64,000 bases of DNA from an uncultured Lachnospiraceae bacterium (GTDB taxonomy: Bacteria > Bacillota > Clostridia > Lachnospirales > Lachnospiraceae), in assembly GCA_947089905.1 (NCBI GenBank), contig CAMUMG010000001.1, positions 62,001 to 126,000 on the forward strand, in the 5' to 3' direction. The notes beneath the pieces are model-generated. The model was not told the origin of the DNA, ran no database searches, and worked only from the letters and a program-made list of their open reading frames with translations. Position numbers and translations under genes: made by a program. Positions 46,686-55,781 of the stretch are shown piece after piece. Each line of letters starts with the position of its first letter. Position 1 is the stretch's first letter.

Positions 46686-47729
46686 ATGAAACGACAGGAT
46701 TTTTATTTTGATTTGCCAAAAGAATTAATTGCACAAGATCCCTTAACAGATCGCTCAGATTCAAAACTTTTAGTTTTAAATAAATCAACAGGAGAAATAA
46801 CACATACTAAATTTTATAAAATAACACAATATCTGCAAAAAGGAGACTGTCTGGTATTAAATAATACAAAAGTAATTCCAGCAAGATTAATTGGGGAACG
46901 AGTATCTGAAACAGAACCAGAAAAAAGAGGTGCAAAAGTAGAATTATTATTATTAAAACGCCGAGAAAATAATATTTGGGAAGTATTAGTAAAGCCGGGA
47001 AAAAAAGCTAGACCGGGAATGATAATTCAATTCGGAAATGGGCTGTTGACTGCAAAAATTTTAGAAGTTGTAGAAGAAGGAAATCGTTTAGTACAATTTT
47101 TCTATCAAGGAATTTTTGAAGAAATTTTGGATAAATTAGGTCAAATGCCACTTCCTCCATATATTACTCATGAATTAAAAGATCGCAACCGATATCAGAC
47201 TGTCTATGCAAAGTATGAAGGCTCCGCCGCTGCTCCAACCGCAGGACTGCATTTTACAGAAAAACTTTTAGAAGAAATTAAAACAATGGGAGTGACAATA
47301 GCTACAGTAACATTACATGTTGGACTTGGAACTTTTCGACCAGTAAAAGAAGAAAATATCTTAGATCATCATATGCACACAGAACATTATCAGATTCTTG
47401 AAAAAGAGGCAGAAAAAATCAATACAACAAAACGAAATAAAGGCAGAATTATTTGCGTCGGTACGACGAGCTGCCGTACAGTAGAAGCCGCATCCGACAA
47501 ATATGGTGTAGTACAGGCAGGAAGTGGAGATACGGATATTTTTATTTATCCGGGGTATCCGTTTCGGGTTTTAGATTGTCTAATTACAAACTTCCATCTG
47601 CCAGAATCTACATTATTGATGCTAGTATCTGCTCTTGCAGGAAGAGAACACGTGCTAGAAGCTTATAAAGAAGCAGTAAAAGAAAAATATAGATTTTTTT
47701 CTTTTGGAGATGCGATGTTGATCCTATAA
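46686..47729 (+). CDS. queA: S-adenosylmethionine:tRNA ribosyltransferase-isomerase QueA
   Basis: Transfers and isomerises the ribose of SAM onto preQ1-modified tRNA to give epoxyqueuosine. A 347-residue protein with [16 protein letters not shown] at the start, [15 protein letters not shown] and GTTSCRTVE (all QueA hallmarks), and the terminal [13 protein letters not shown] 46686 follows GAGGTTAAG; the frame is open upstream into the end of the SpoIID gene. No other queuosine genes are in the window. Confidence 0.96.
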   Translation: MKRQDFYFDLPKELIAQDPLTDRSDSKLLVLNKSTGEITHTKFYKITQYLQKGDCLVLNNTKVIPARLIGERVSETEPEKRGAKVELLLLKRRENNIWEVLVKPGKKARPGMIIQFGNGLLTAKILEVVEEGNRLVQFFYQGIFEEILDKLGQMPLPPYITHELKDRNRYQTVYAKYEGSAAAPTAGLHFTEKLLEEIKTMGVTIATVTLHVGLGTFRPVKEENILDHHMHTEHYQILEKEAEKINTTKRNKGRIICVGTTSCRTVEAASDKYGVVQAGSGDTDIFIYPGYPFRVLDCLITNFHLPESTLLMLVSALAGREHVLEAYKEAVKEKYRFFSFGDAMLIL

Positions 47730-47816
47730 ATAAAAGCTACCTTTTTCTTTTTACACTAATCTTTGAGAAAGATGAACACAACAAATTGAAATCATAGAGA
47801 AAGGAGATGATAATAA

Positions 47817-48071
47817 ATGAAATTAAATGATGAACAATTACAATTTCTAAAAGAAGAGTTAAATCTAAAAAAGGAAGATATTCAAAAAATGTCGTCAGAA
47901 GAATGGATAGCAGTTCGAGAGAAATGTTTTTATATTGAGGCGGATGAATTGTTAGATTTAGAATATTATGAAGATAAGATAGGAAATATAAAAACTACTG
48001 AACAAGAAACACAACGATGTATGATAGCAACATCGATTGCTGATATGAAATATTCTCAACTGCATATTTAA
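47817..48071 (+). CDS. Hypothetical protein, 84 aa
   Basis: An acidic helical protein (MKLNDEQLQFLKEELNL, MSSEEWIAVREKCF) with no recognised domain. AAAGGAGATG precedes the start. It heads a cluster of three small accessory genes ending in a macro-domain protein, spaced by 30-60 bp on one strand. Confidence 0.65.
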   Translation: MKLNDEQLQFLKEELNLKKEDIQKMSSEEWIAVREKCFYIEADELLDLEYYEDKIGNIKTTEQETQRCMIATSIADMKYSQLHI

Positions 48072-48130
48072 AAATATCCTAAAAATACATATATATATTA
48101 CAAAATTAGAGATTTGGAGGTAATCGGATT

Positions 48131-48394
48131 ATGAATAATAATGAAGAAATGATTGCTCAAATCAAGATGTTATGTTTGTCTGTTACAGAAAATAATTATA
48201 ACGCTGTAGTACAAAAAGGTTATGAACTTTTGGTTAAGTTACATGATTTAGGATTAGAAAAGAAAAGAGTATATCAATCCTTAATTCAATATTATAATAG
48301 TTTAGAAGATAATCTGGCACGTGATTGTGCAGCCGATATCTTGGATTTTGTCGTTGGTTGGTGTTGTCCGCAAAAATGTATATGGAAAGAGTGA
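48131..48394 (+). CDS. Hypothetical protein, 87 aa
   Basis: A helical protein with a cysteine-containing end (VVGWCCPQKCIW), which could bind metal. TTGGAGGTAAT precedes the start. The pattern YELLVKLHDLGLEKKRVYQSL followed by a short acidic helix resembles small immunity-like proteins, but I cannot name a family. Probably co-transcribed with the macro-domain gene 32 bp downstream. Confidence 0.65.
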   Translation: MNNNEEMIAQIKMLCLSVTENNYNAVVQKGYELLVKLHDLGLEKKRVYQSLIQYYNSLEDNLARDCAADILDFVVGWCCPQKCIWKE

Positions 48395-48426
48395 TTTAAC
48401 AGTGTAGTATTAGAAAGGCAAATTAA

Positions 48427-48873
48427 ATGAATTATATAGAAAAAATTCAAGATTTATTTACTGTTTCAGAAGATTATTATTTAGTTCACTGCATTAGTGC
48501 GGATTTTGCTTTAGGAAAAGGAATTGCATTAGAATTTAAGAAACGATTTGATATGAAGAACCTTTTAAATTCACAAAATCCAGACTATTTGAAGCAGTGG
48601 ATAGAAATTGGTGATAAGGCGGATTGTATTTTAATTGGGCGTGTTTTTAACCTCGTTACAAAAGAAAGATATTTTCATAAGCCTACTTATAAAACACTTC
48701 AGTGGTCACTTGAAATTATGTGTAGTATCTGTAAAACTCAGTATATTAAAAAAATTGCGATGCCATTGATAGGATGTGGACTAGATGGATTGAAGTGGGA
48801 CAAAGTATCAAAAATTATTAAAGAATGTTTTGTAGATACAGACTGTGAAATTTTAGTCTGTAAACAGGAGTAA
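48427..48873 (+). CDS. TARG1-type macro domain protein (ADP-ribose glycohydrolase-like)
   Basis: A 148-residue single macro domain. HCISADFALGKGIALEFKK carries the lysine used by TARG1/DarG-type macrodomains. PLIGCGLDGLKWDKV carries the partner aspartate and the ADP-ribose-binding loop. Such enzymes remove ADP-ribose from glutamate/aspartate or from DNA, and DarG neutralises the DarT DNA-ADP-ribosylating toxin. No toxin is recognisable beside it, so it may be a stand-alone enzyme. Confidence 0.85.
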   Translation: MNYIEKIQDLFTVSEDYYLVHCISADFALGKGIALEFKKRFDMKNLLNSQNPDYLKQWIEIGDKADCILIGRVFNLVTKERYFHKPTYKTLQWSLEIMCSICKTQYIKKIAMPLIGCGLDGLKWDKVSKIIKECFVDTDCEILVCKQE

Positions 48874-48883
48874 TTGAAATAAG

Positions 48884-48924
48884 GCTAGCGAAATCCCACT
48901 GGCTTTAGACAATGGGTAGTTCAC
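48884..48924 (+). mobile_element. Remnant resembling an IS200/IS605 right end
   Basis: CCCACT-GGCTTTAG-ACAATGGG followed by TAGTTCAC matches the typical TnpB-element right-end pattern, CCCAC...CTTTAG...GTGGGTAGTTCAC, with a degraded stem. No tnpA or tnpB gene is left nearby. Confidence 0.4.
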
Positions 48925-49069
48925 AAACAGTAGAAGTATATCAGATACAGTTCTTGAATTTTATTAGAGGAACTATTGCAAAAGATGATAAAGCAGTGTA
49001 TATTTAATTGTGAGTTATTGAGTATTACTACAAAATGTTAAGGAAAAATTTAAAAAATGGAGGAAAGAA

Positions 49070-50797
49070 ATGAATTATTTAGAAAGTTATAGAGATTGGT
49101 GTACAAATGCTTATTTTGATGAAGCAACAAGACAAGAGCTACTTGATTTAAGGGGAAAAGAAGCAGAAATAAGAGATCGTTTTTACAGAGAGCTAGAGTT
49201 TGGAACAGGTGGATTACGTGGTATAATTGGAGCTGGAACAAATCGGATGAATTTGTATACAGTTCGCAAAGCAACACAAGGATTAGCAAATTTTATTTTA
49301 AAAGAAGGCGGAGCAGAAAGAGGAGTTGCAATTGCCTATGATTCGAGAAATATGTCGCCAGAATTTAGCCTAGAGGCAGCACTATGCCTTTGTGCTAATC
49401 ATATTAAAACATATCGTTTTGAATCTCTTAGACCTACTCCAGAATTGTCTTTTGCAGTACGGGAGCTTGGTTGTATTGCAGGAATTGTAATTACAGCAAG
49501 TCATAATCCAGCCGAGTATAATGGCTATAAAGTTTATTGGGAAGATGGTGCCCAGATTACATATCCAAAAGATAAAGACATTATTGAGGAAGTCGAAAGG
49601 GTAAAGACATATTCTGAAGTAAAAACAATATCTTTAAAAGAAGCAGAACAAAGTGGAATGTATCATGTTATTGCAGAAAAGTTGGATCAAAGATATTTAG
49701 AGGAATTAAAGAAGTTGGTTATCCATCCTGAAATGATTCATGAAATGGGAAAGGAATTAAAAATTGTCTATACCCCACTACATGGAACAGGAAATGTTTT
49801 GGTACGTCGTGTATTGTCTGAACTGGGTTTTGAACAGGTCTATGTCGTCCCAGAACAAGAGTTGCCAGATGGAAACTTTTCAACAGTCAAATCTCCGAAT
49901 CCAGAAGATCCAGCAGCATTTACTTTAGCATTAAAATTAGCTAAGGAAAAAGGAGCGGAATTGGTACTTGCAACAGATCCAGATGCAGATAGATTAGGAG
50001 TTTATGCAAAAGATTCTAAAACAGGAGAGTATCATTCTTTTACAGGCAATATGTCAGGAATGCTTATCTGTGAATATATGCTCAGTCAAAAACGTGAACT
50101 TGGAAAGATTGCAAAAGATGGTGCTTTGGTAAGAACAGTTGTTACAACCAAAATGGCAGATAAAGTTGCAAAAGAGTATGACCTTCGTTTAATTGAAGTA
50201 TTGACTGGATTTAAGTATATTGGAGAACAGATCAAATTTTTTGAACAAAACAAAAAGAATACCTATGAATTTGGATTTGAAGAAAGTTATGGCTGTTTGA
50301 TTGGAACATATGCAAGAGATAAAGATGCTGTCAGTGCAGTTATGATGTTATGTGAAGCCGCTGCCTATTATAAAAAGAAAGGATTGACTCTTTGGGATCA
50401 GATGCTTCAAATCTATGAAAAATATGGATATTTTAAAGAGGGATTACAAACGATTACATTAAAGGGTATAGAAGGCTCAGAAAAGATCAGACAGATGATG
50501 GAAGACCTTAGAAATCATACTCCAGAAGAGTTAGCTGGTTTTAAGGTAAAAGCAATTAAGGACTATCAAAAGGGAACGATTCGTTCTGCATTAGATGGAG
50601 AAATTACACCAACAGAACTGCCAAAATCAAATGTTTTATATTTGGAATTGACAGATGATGCTTGGGTTTGTATCCGCCCATCTGGAACAGAGCCAAAGAT
50701 TAAGTTTTATATGGGAGTGAAAGGATCAGAAAAAGAAGAAGCAGAAACATTGTTAGAAAACTTAACGAATGCTTTAATGAATTTAGTAAGAGAATAA
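49070..50797 (+). CDS. Phospho-sugar mutase (phosphoglucomutase/phosphomannomutase)
   Basis: A 575-residue alpha-D-phosphohexomutase. The phosphorylated serine S144 lies in TASHNPAEYNGYK, the metal loop is DPDADRLG, the sugar-binding loop FEESYGCL and the C-terminal phosphate loop RPSGTEPKIKFY. The length and FGTGGLRG start match the glucose-type (PgcA-like) mutases that interconvert glucose 1- and 6-phosphate. Linked functionally to galKE glycolytic entry by inference. GGAGGAAAG precedes the start. Confidence 0.95.
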   Translation: MNYLESYRDWCTNAYFDEATRQELLDLRGKEAEIRDRFYRELEFGTGGLRGIIGAGTNRMNLYTVRKATQGLANFILKEGGAERGVAIAYDSRNMSPEFSLEAALCLCANHIKTYRFESLRPTPELSFAVRELGCIAGIVITASHNPAEYNGYKVYWEDGAQITYPKDKDIIEEVERVKTYSEVKTISLKEAEQSGMYHVIAEKLDQRYLEELKKLVIHPEMIHEMGKELKIVYTPLHGTGNVLVRRVLSELGFEQVYVVPEQELPDGNFSTVKSPNPEDPAAFTLALKLAKEKGAELVLATDPDADRLGVYAKDSKTGEYHSFTGNMSGMLICEYMLSQKRELGKIAKDGALVRTVVTTKMADKVAKEYDLRLIEVLTGFKYIGEQIKFFEQNKKNTYEFGFEESYGCLIGTYARDKDAVSAVMMLCEAAAYYKKKGLTLWDQMLQIYEKYGYFKEGLQTITLKGIEGSEKIRQMMEDLRNHTPEELAGFKVKAIKDYQKGTIRSALDGEITPTELPKSNVLYLELTDDAWVCIRPSGTEPKIKFYMGVKGSEKEEAETLLENLTNALMNLVRE

Positions 50798-50953
50798 AAT
50801 CTGGAAGATTCTTAAATGAAAGGAATTCTTCACCGAAATATAAACTTATTTCCAAGAATGTCGATATATTTAACAGAAGGAATTTAAAACAGGGAAGTCC
50901 TAATATTATTACCATAAGTGAAGTGAAACAATTGAAATAAAGGAGGGATAGAT

Positions 50954-51718
50954 ATGGCAGGAAACATTTTTGGATCTAATTTATTTAGTAGTTTTAATAA
51001 TAATTCAGCCGGCTTTTTAGGCGAATATATGAGTATCCGCAACGGCAGTTATAAGAAGTTATTAAAAGCATATTATGCTAAGACAAATGATAATAACAGC
51101 TCTTCCAAGTCCAATAGGACAAATAAGTATGGTAATAAGATTGAAAGCAGCTTAAGTAAAGAGGAACGCTTGGAATATAGTGAAGCGAAGTCAGATGCAG
51201 ATGCTTTGAAATCTTCAGCCGATAAGTTAAGAGCAACCGGAAAGAATTCTTTGTTTAAACAGATCACAAAGACAGAAAAAGACGAAAAAACCGGAGAAGA
51301 AAAAGAAGTAAAAACATATGACAGAGATGCAATTGTAGGTGCAGTAAAAGAATTTGTTGATAACTACAATAAAGTGATTAAGTCAGGAAGTGAACCAGAT
51401 TCTACCTTGATGCTGCGTCGTACTATGCAGTTGACAAGCTTAACAAAAGCAAACTCCAGTCAACTTTCCAGAGTTGGTATTAAAATAGGAAGTAATAATC
51501 AGTTATCTATAGATGAGAATACCTTGAAAAAAGCAAATATAACTACATTAAAATCATTGTTCCAAGGAACAGGATCTTATGCAGCAGAAGTTTCAAGGAA
51601 GGCGTCGGATATTAGCAGTATTGCACAGCAGGAGATCGATTCTGCAAAAACGTATTCTAAGAAAGGCGGATATATTCCTTCTTATTCAAGCGGAACATTA
51701 TTTGATAGTTTCTTCTAA
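50954..51718 (+). CDS. FliD-like C-terminal domain protein
   Basis: A 254-residue protein. The C-terminal part (about 135-240) resembles the flagellar hook-associated protein FliD: FVDNYNKVIKSG, RVGIKIGSNNQLSIDENTLKKA, LFQGTGSYA. It lacks the N-terminal FliD region, has no signal peptide, and no flagellar genes are near. The N-terminal half is Ser/Asn/Lys-rich. Its role is unknown; related proteins occur in non-motile Clostridia. AAAGGAGGG precedes the start. Confidence 0.7.
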   Translation: MAGNIFGSNLFSSFNNNSAGFLGEYMSIRNGSYKKLLKAYYAKTNDNNSSSKSNRTNKYGNKIESSLSKEERLEYSEAKSDADALKSSADKLRATGKNSLFKQITKTEKDEKTGEEKEVKTYDRDAIVGAVKEFVDNYNKVIKSGSEPDSTLMLRRTMQLTSLTKANSSQLSRVGIKIGSNNQLSIDENTLKKANITTLKSLFQGTGSYAAEVSRKASDISSIAQQEIDSAKTYSKKGGYIPSYSSGTLFDSFF

Positions 51719-51730
51719 TGAAAAGGAAAG

Positions 51731-51786
51731 GGAACTGTTGCAGGAAGTTAGAACAATATGCTTCATGCGACAGTTCCTTCTTTTTT
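51731..51786 (+). terminator. Terminator after the FliD-like gene
   Basis: An 11-bp stem GGAACTGTTGC/GCGACAGTTCC followed by a T-rich run. Confidence 0.8.
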
Positions 51787-51849
51787 GTAATTTTATCAAT
51801 GCTTCCTGATATAATTTTGATTTCCCTTTCAATTCCTTCTAAACTTAAA

Positions 51850-53232
51850 TTATAGTTCTTCCTCTGTAAATTCTGCTAATTGAGCAGCAAATATTTCGCT
51901 TAGTCCAAAATCAAATAAAAGTTGGAGAAGACCATAGCGGTTTCGCAGTTCTTTGGCAAAGAGAATACTATTATAAACTAAAGTGCTGCTTATTGCTTCT
52001 TGTTTTGGCTTTGTAGGAGCTCCTGCTCTTTCAAGCAGAGAAACTAAACGATTACAAGAAGGAAGATAACTTTTAATTAATGCCTCTATTTTACACCAAT
52101 GTTGTTTTAAAATATCAAGCCTTTGAGAAACTTCTGCAACTCCATTTTTATGTACTTGTTCTTCTAAACGCAATACTTCATCTGCACCCTGTCCGTAGTA
52201 TTGACGCATTTCAGACTGCCAAAAAGGATAAGAAAAATTTTCAATATGAGTATGTGCTGATTCAAAATCAGGAGCACCTGCTGTATCTACAGTTGTAAGT
52301 AGTAATCTATATAATCTAGTAGCAGTAACTGTACCAATTCCTACTTTAATTCCATGTAAAACAGGCAAAAGATTATTCTGTAAAAAATTTAGTTCCCAAA
52401 AGTGAGAAAGATGATGTTCACTGCCAGAAGCCGGTCTGGAATTTCCGACAAAACTCATTGCAATTCCAGATAATACGAGAGCTTCCATGATTTTACCAAC
52501 CGCTTTTAAACTCCAAGTACGGTCAGAATCAGAAACTTCATCTGGCTGTTCTTCATCGATTGTACTAATAATAGTATCAATAGATTGGCGTACCATAGTT
52601 TCTACATATTCACAATGATATTCCCCTGTTAAAACAGAAGAAAGTTTCCAGTCAAGCAAAGCAATATATTTTCCTAAAATATCCCCAATTCCAGCAGCGA
52701 TCATTTTAGAAGGCGCAGCAGCTAGAACAGATAGATCTGCAATAATTGCCTCGGGAATATGTGTAGGAAGAGTTGTTTTCATGTGTTCTAAAATCAAACA
52801 GGAAACATTAGAAGCAAATCCGTCCATAGATGGAGCTGTAGCAACAATATAAAAAGGCAGATGAAATTTATCACTGATATATTTGCCAAGATCATTTAAA
52901 GTTCCTGTACCTACTGACATAACTAAATCGACAGAGGTTGGAAGTTTAGCAAGAAGCTTTCCAAGAGCAGTTTCATCAGGAATAAGTGTTTCTTCTTCAA
53001 AAAGGCAAACTGTAACTAAAATATGTGCTTTGGTTAAAATAGAAAGCACTTCTTCACCAGCAGCCTTCATGGTATTTTGGTCTGCAATCAAATAAACAGA
53101 GTGGTAACCATATCGTTCTAATAATTCCGGCAGCTTTTCATGAGCACCTTTTGAAATTTCAATCTCCTTTAAACTGGTAGAGTGATCCCTGCCACAACGA
53201 CAGTTATGATATCCAGCTAAATAGTTTTTCAT
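51850..53232 (-). CDS. egsA: sn-glycerol-1-phosphate dehydrogenase (EgsA/AraM family)
   Basis: NAD(P)-dependent reduction of dihydroxyacetone phosphate to glycerol 1-phosphate. A 460-residue iron-alcohol-dehydrogenase-fold protein with VMSVGTGTLNDLGKYISDK (NAD and metal site), ATAPSMDGFASNV and the metal histidines in SEHHLSHFWE. In Bacillus, AraM supplies glycerol 1-phosphate for heptaprenyl-glycerol ether lipids. It is transcribed with aroA-tyrA-aroF, with a short hairpin in the gap to aroA. Confidence 0.9.
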   Translation of the reverse strand: MKNYLAGYHNCRCGRDHSTSLKEIEISKGAHEKLPELLERYGYHSVYLIADQNTMKAAGEEVLSILTKAHILVTVCLFEEETLIPDETALGKLLAKLPTSVDLVMSVGTGTLNDLGKYISDKFHLPFYIVATAPSMDGFASNVSCLILEHMKTTLPTHIPEAIIADLSVLAAAPSKMIAAGIGDILGKYIALLDWKLSSVLTGEYHCEYVETMVRQSIDTIISTIDEEQPDEVSDSDRTWSLKAVGKIMEALVLSGIAMSFVGNSRPASGSEHHLSHFWELNFLQNNLLPVLHGIKVGIGTVTATRLYRLLLTTVDTAGAPDFESAHTHIENFSYPFWQSEMRQYYGQGADEVLRLEEQVHKNGVAEVSQRLDILKQHWCKIEALIKSYLPSCNRLVSLLERAGAPTKPKQEAISSTLVYNSILFAKELRNRYGLLQLLFDFGLSEIFAAQLAEFTEEEL

Positions 53233-53236
53233 AAAA

Positions 53237-53264
53237 CCTCGATTCTGTCCGTTTTTAACGGACT
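53237..53264 (-). promoter_or_regulatory. egsA leader: hairpin and shared ribosome-site box
   Basis: A 6-bp stem GTCCGT/ACGGAC (53247-53263) sits right before the 13-mer GACAGAATCGAGG (minus strand), which supplies the GAGG ribosome site. The same 13-mer precedes tyrA. Confidence 0.45.
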
Positions 53265-53272
53265 TTTTATGA

Positions 53273-54562
53273 TTAACGGCAAAGTCTAGTTAAATCCTGA
53301 AAAAAGGATGGATAGGAGATAGTAACACAATCAGCATCTAGGATATTAGTAGAGCCTTTTGCTGCTAAGGCAGCGATTGCAGCGGACATTGCAATACGAT
53401 GATCCTTTTGACTTTGCATAGTAATTCCATGCAGAGAAGATCCTCCAACAATTCTCATTCCATCTTCGGTTGCCAAAATATCTGCACCCATCTTTGAAAG
53501 AAAGTTTACAACTGCATCAATCCGATTGGATTCTTTTACTTTTAACTCCTTTGCATCCCGAATAATAGTTTCGCCCTCAGCAAAACATGCCATAACTGCA
53601 ATAACAGGAAGTTCATCAATCAAAGTTGGAATGATTTCACCTTCAATCACACATCCGTGCATTTTACTAGAACGAACGCGAATATTACAAAATACTTCTC
53701 CACCTTCTTGATTAACTTCTTCTAATTGATAATTGACACCCATTTTTTCACAGACTTTTAAAATACCATCTCTTGTCGGATTGATGCCAACTTCTTCAAT
53801 AACAAGTTCGGAATCTGGCAAAATAGCAGCAGCTACAATAAAGTAGGCAGCAGAAGAAATATCCCCGGGAACATGAATTTTACAGGCGGTGAGTATTGGA
53901 TTAGGAGTAATCGTAACAGTAGTATTTTCACATGTAATTTCTGCTCCAAATTGACGAAGCATAAGTTCTGTATGATTTCTGGAGATGTAAGGTTCTGTAA
54001 CAGAAGTTTTGCTCTCTGCATACATTCCAGCAAGTAAAATACAGGATTTTACCTGAGCAGAGGCAACAGGAGATTGATAGCAGATACCATGTAAAAAGGA
54101 ATCGGTTTTCTTAATGAGAAGCGGTGCACAGCCATTTTCTAGCTGGCTATAAATATTTCCTCCCATTTGAGTAAGAGGCTGAATAATTCGGTTCATTGGA
54201 CGGCGTACAATCGAAGAATCACCAGTTAAAATACTGTCAAATGGTTGACCACATAAAATACCAGCTATAAGCCGCATAGTAGTGCCGCTGTTTCCTACAT
54301 CGAGAGAATTTGCAGGAGCATGAAGTCCATTTAAGCCATTTCCATGTACAAGCACATGCCCTTTTTGGGACTCATTTTCTACTGAAATTCCAAGATTAGA
54401 AAAACAGCGGATAGTAGAAAGACAATCCGCACTTTCTAAAAAATTTTCAATAACAGTAGTTCCTTTTGCCAAAGCTCCAAACATAACAGCACGGTGAGAA
54501 ATAGATTTATCTCCCGGCACTTTTATCTGTCCAAAGATGGAAGATACACTGTCAATGATCAT
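53273..54562 (-). CDS. aroA: 3-phosphoshikimate 1-carboxyvinyltransferase (EPSP synthase)
   Basis: Sixth step of the shikimate pathway, joining shikimate 3-phosphate and PEP. A 429-residue protein with the N-terminal KVPGDKSISHRA phosphate loop, GNSGTTMRL (PEP site), RPMNRI and the C-terminal KVKESNRI and KDHRIAMSAA. All canonical motifs are visible. It lies 15 bp downstream of tyrA. Confidence 0.97.
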   Translation of the reverse strand: MIIDSVSSIFGQIKVPGDKSISHRAVMFGALAKGTTVIENFLESADCLSTIRCFSNLGISVENESQKGHVLVHGNGLNGLHAPANSLDVGNSGTTMRLIAGILCGQPFDSILTGDSSIVRRPMNRIIQPLTQMGGNIYSQLENGCAPLLIKKTDSFLHGICYQSPVASAQVKSCILLAGMYAESKTSVTEPYISRNHTELMLRQFGAEITCENTTVTITPNPILTACKIHVPGDISSAAYFIVAAAILPDSELVIEEVGINPTRDGILKVCEKMGVNYQLEEVNQEGGEVFCNIRVRSSKMHGCVIEGEIIPTLIDELPVIAVMACFAEGETIIRDAKELKVKESNRIDAVVNFLSKMGADILATEDGMRIVGGSSLHGITMQSQKDHRIAMSAAIAALAAKGSTNILDADCVTISYPSFFQDLTRLCR

Positions 54563-54577
54563 AAAAACTCCTTTCTT

Positions 54578-55693
54578 TTATTGACGCTCGTAGATTGTAT
54601 AATTTTTTCCCTTTAAAATTCTAATTGCACCCATTAAGGACTTTTCATCGTAAAATTCAATTCGAAGAACTCCCTGTTCAAATTCACGATTGTGCACAAT
54701 TCCAATATTTTTAATACTAAGACTGTTGCTTCCAAGTAAAGTTGCAATACTTGCAATCGCTCCGGGTTCATCGGTAATATCTAAATAGGTTTCATAGACC
54801 GGAGTGATAATTCCAGTAAAACGATTTGGAATCTGACTGCGATATTCTCCTGCAAGATGAAACATATCATAAAGTGCTTTTTCATCCTTTTCTTTTAATG
54901 CAGTTAAAGAGTGATTTAATAAATGAATATATTGTTCCAGCATCATACAAATACTTTCTGTATTAGTAAGACAAATATTTTGCCACATGACAGGAGAAGA
55001 AGAGGCAATTCTAGTAATATCTTTAAAACCGCCTGCTGCAAGTAGCTTCATTTGTTCTGTACGAGCTGAATCAGTACGGATAAGATTGACAAGCTGTGCA
55101 GCAATAATATGAGGAACATGGCTGATTGCCGCAGTAATATTATCATGTTCTTTCGCATCTAATATAATAGGAAGAGCGTGAAGCCGTTTGACAAAGGAGA
55201 TCATTGTTTCTAATTTTTCGTTAGATACATGCTCAGTAGGGGTCAAAATATAATAAGCATTTTCTAAAAGTGTAGCACAGGCATGAGCATATCCCGTTTT
55301 TTCAGAACCTGCCATTGGATGACCACCAATAAAGTAGGAAGAAAGTCCACATTCCTGTGCAAAATGATGAATACTTCCCTTTACACTGCCTACATCTGTT
55401 AAGATACAATCCTTTTTTAACACTACATTTGTAAGCTGTTTTAAATAGTCTAAATTAGTTAGTACAGGAGCACATAAAAGAATCATGTCACAGACTGTAA
55501 AATCATTGAGATCCGAAGTAATCTCATCGATCACTCCATCTGCTTTTGCAGCTAAAAGTCCCGGACTTTTCTGATCTTTATGATGATCCAATACTATGAT
55601 ATGAAAGGCATTGGAATCTTGTTTTAAGGCTTTTGCAATAGAACCCCCAATCAGTCCAAAGCCAATAAAGCCAATTTCTGATATTGTATTCAT
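54578..55693 (-). CDS. tyrA: Prephenate dehydrogenase with C-terminal ACT domain
   Basis: Oxidatively decarboxylates prephenate to 4-hydroxyphenylpyruvate for tyrosine. A 371-residue protein with the NAD-binding GFIGFGLIGGSIA at its start, DVGSVKG and GGHPMAGSEKTG (catalytic His region), and a C-terminal ACT domain (about 295-371, YLDITDEPGAIASIATLL) that senses amino acids. It is the middle gene of aroF-tyrA-aroA. Confidence 0.95.
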   Translation of the reverse strand: MNTISEIGFIGFGLIGGSIAKALKQDSNAFHIIVLDHHKDQKSPGLLAAKADGVIDEITSDLNDFTVCDMILLCAPVLTNLDYLKQLTNVVLKKDCILTDVGSVKGSIHHFAQECGLSSYFIGGHPMAGSEKTGYAHACATLLENAYYILTPTEHVSNEKLETMISFVKRLHALPIILDAKEHDNITAAISHVPHIIAAQLVNLIRTDSARTEQMKLLAAGGFKDITRIASSSPVMWQNICLTNTESICMMLEQYIHLLNHSLTALKEKDEKALYDMFHLAGEYRSQIPNRFTGIITPVYETYLDITDEPGAIASIATLLGSNSLSIKNIGIVHNREFEQGVLRIEFYDEKSLMGAIRILKGKNYTIYERQ

Positions 55694-55694
55694 A

Positions 55695-55711
55695 ATTCCT
55701 CGATTCTGTCC
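55695..55711 (-). repeat. tyrA leader box
   Basis: Minus strand GGACAGAATCGAGG just before the tyrA ATG, identical over 13 bp to the box before egsA. Confidence 0.5.
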
Positions 55712-55781
55712 AAAAATAGACGAAAAATTCTTATGCTTTTAATCATATCATAATAACTGTTTTTCTGTAAAGATTGTTTTT

